DNA of 6,493 nt, taken from positions 1 to 6,493 of the forward strand of contig PMDT01000113.1 of assembly GCA_003154555.1 (NCBI GenBank), written 5' to 3'. A model generated the notes under the pieces. It saw only the letters and a program-made list of their open reading frames with translations, did not search any database and had not been told where the DNA came from. How positions within the stretch are numbered: position 1 is the first letter of the stretch; every line of letters begins with the position of its first letter. Both the position numbers and the translations under genes were made by a program. This DNA is from Spirochaetaceae bacterium. Lineage in GTDB: Bacteria; Spirochaetota; Spirochaetia; SZUA-6; Fen-1364. Positions 5,853 to 6,493 of the stretch are shown piece after piece.

Positions 5853-5880
5853 TTATTACTATGTAGCTAATTAATTACAA
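5853..5880 (-). promoter_or_regulatory. Possible sigma-70 type promoter upstream of the sigma-factor gene
   Basis: On the minus strand TTGTAA (5875-5880), a 16-base spacer and TAATAA (5853-5858) give a plausible housekeeping promoter in the most AT-rich stretch of the window. Such AT-rich DNA would also match promoters by chance, and it could serve instead as the bendable DNA between a sigma-54 promoter and its enhancer. Confidence 0.3.
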
Positions 5881-5914
5881 GCCCTACAGCAGCAATCTCA
5901 GATCTTATCGAATA

Positions 5915-5930
5915 GTATCCTTTTTGATAC
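5915..5930. repeat. Short inverted repeat GTATC-N6-GATAC, possible activator site
   Basis: GTATC (5915-5919) and GATAC (5926-5930) form a five-base dyad around CTTTTT, just after the flgJ stop. It lies about 118-133 bases upstream of the predicted sigma-54 transcript start, a usual distance for an NtrC-family activator site. No T-run follows on the minus strand, so it is unlikely to be a flgJ terminator. Confidence 0.25.
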
Positions 5931-5942
5931 AGACGTCGCCTA

Positions 5943-6245
5943 TTATTTCGATGAAACCTGTCCGTAAATCATCTCCGACAACCCGAATTGAGCGGTGGAG
6001 GCCATCTTCTTCGCATATTCATCATACAGCATGTCTTCATACATATCCTGACCCATGCCATTGCCGAGCATGTCATCTTCCTTGTGCACCGTCTTCCGCA
6101 TGACATCGAGCATCTGCTTGATGAAAAGGGCCTCGAAGTCCTGGCACGCCTTGTAGAGGTCGCTGGAGCGGTCAATGGCAGGCTTCTTCGCCTGCGAGCT
6201 GCTGAGTGGGTAGGAGTAGCTGCTGTTGACCGATGTGACCTGCAT
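5943..6245 (-). CDS. flgJ: Flagellar rod-binding protein, FlgJ N-terminal domain type
   Basis: The 100-residue protein matches the rod-binding domain at the N terminus of enterobacterial FlgJ, which helps the flagellar rod assemble in the periplasm. Recognisable features are DLYKACQDFEALFIKQMLDVMRK (29-51), the GMGQDMYEDMLYDEYAKKMA segment (63-82) and GLSEMIYGQV near the end (88-97). The C-terminal muramidase domain of enterobacterial FlgJ is absent, as in many bacteria where the hydrolase is separate. No signal peptide is seen, in keeping with export through the flagellar apparatus. The ATG at 6245 has GGAGGGG at 6250-6256 just upstream. It starts 21 bases after flgI ends, the standard flgI-flgJ order, so cotranscription is expected. 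The sigma-factor gene follows in the same direction after 157 bases. Confidence 0.92.
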   Translation of the reverse strand: MQVTSVNSSYSYPLSSSQAKKPAIDRSSDLYKACQDFEALFIKQMLDVMRKTVHKEDDMLGNGMGQDMYEDMLYDEYAKKMASTAQFGLSEMIYGQVSSK

Positions 6246-6266
6246 GAATCCCCTCCGCTCCTGCGT

Positions 6267-6493
6267 TTACATGATCACCAGATTGCCGAACAAGGCGCCA
6301 GCCTTTTCCACCGCCTGGAGCACTCCGATGATCACGTCGGCTTTGAGCCCCACCCCTTTGAGTGCCGAGACAAAGTCGTCGACTGTCGTCGTGTCGCCGA
6401 GCACGAAGATATCCGGGGGCTGCGTGGCTGATGCGGTGGCGCCAACAGTCACACGCGCCGTGCGGTAGGAAACGGCAACCTTGCCGATGCGCA
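6267..6493 (-). CDS. flgI: Flagellar P-ring protein FlgI, C-terminal end only
   Basis: About 75 C-terminal codons are present; the frame stays open to the right edge, so the N-terminal part of this roughly 350-residue secreted protein is outside the window. FlgI forms the P ring around the flagellar rod at the peptidoglycan layer. The visible end shows IGKVAVSYRTARVTV followed by a long segment with VDDFVSALKGVGLKADVIIGVLQAVEKAG and GALFGNLVIM. This fits the FlgI tail pattern 'LV.aLN.lGv.p.DlI.ILqaik.aGAL.a.L.i'. Identification is further supported by flgJ immediately downstream. Nothing in the visible part is broken. Confidence 0.9.
   Translation of the reverse strand, partial: RIGKVAVSYRTARVTVGATASATQPPDIFVLGDTTTVDDFVSALKGVGLKADVIIGVLQAVEKAGALFGNLVIM

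Noticed and set aside
6226..6468. Plus-strand open frame over flgI
   Set aside because: The opposite strand encodes the recognisable FlgI C terminus, and this frame has no motif.

Overview
The window is high-GC bacterial DNA, roughly 60% G+C by eye. It holds eight genes in three transcription blocks. A spirochaete origin is the best inference. The minus-strand block runs flgI, flgJ (rod-binding domain only), an RpoS-like sigma factor, a YibQ-type deacetylase lipoprotein and tsaD. This resembles the flgI-rpoS-gcp neighbourhood I recall from Borrelia, and the TsaD and sigma-factor sequences fit that placement. No rRNA or other species marker is present, so the genus stays open.

Left block, plus strand, 1-1780: the 3' two thirds of hypD, then hypE, overlapping by ATGA. 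These are [NiFe]-hydrogenase maturation factors that build and attach the Fe(CN)2CO ligands. No hydrogenase structural gene lies in the window. hypE ends 13 bases from the end of the convergent apt gene.

Middle block, minus strand, 2813 down to 1794: a near-consensus sigma-70 promoter with a very short leader, then a small flavodoxin-like protein of unknown function, which overlaps adenine phosphoribosyltransferase (apt) by 14 bases. Between this block and tsaD (2767-2965) is a non-coding stretch full of GC-rich hairpins. It includes a terminator-like structure for the tsaD transcript and possibly a dispersed repeat.

Right block, minus strand, 6493 down to 2966: flgI (3' end only) and flgJ come first. 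After a 157-base AT-rich gap come the sigma factor, the YibQ-like lipoprotein and tsaD, packed with a 16-base gap and then a 4-base overlap. The gap contains an excellent sigma-54 -24/-12 promoter (5806-5823) placed to start transcription about 12 bases before the sigma-factor ATG. This suggests an RpoN-to-RpoS cascade like the Rrp2-RpoN-RpoS pathway of Borrelia, here feeding a transcript that also carries an envelope protein and the tRNA t6A enzyme. It is the most interesting observation in the window.

Other points of note are a G9 run in hypE and a C6G7 run in the yibQ-like gene, both possible slippage sites, and mutually exclusive pairings in the tsaD 3' hairpins. I saw no tRNA, rRNA, CRISPR array, insertion sequence or phage gene.
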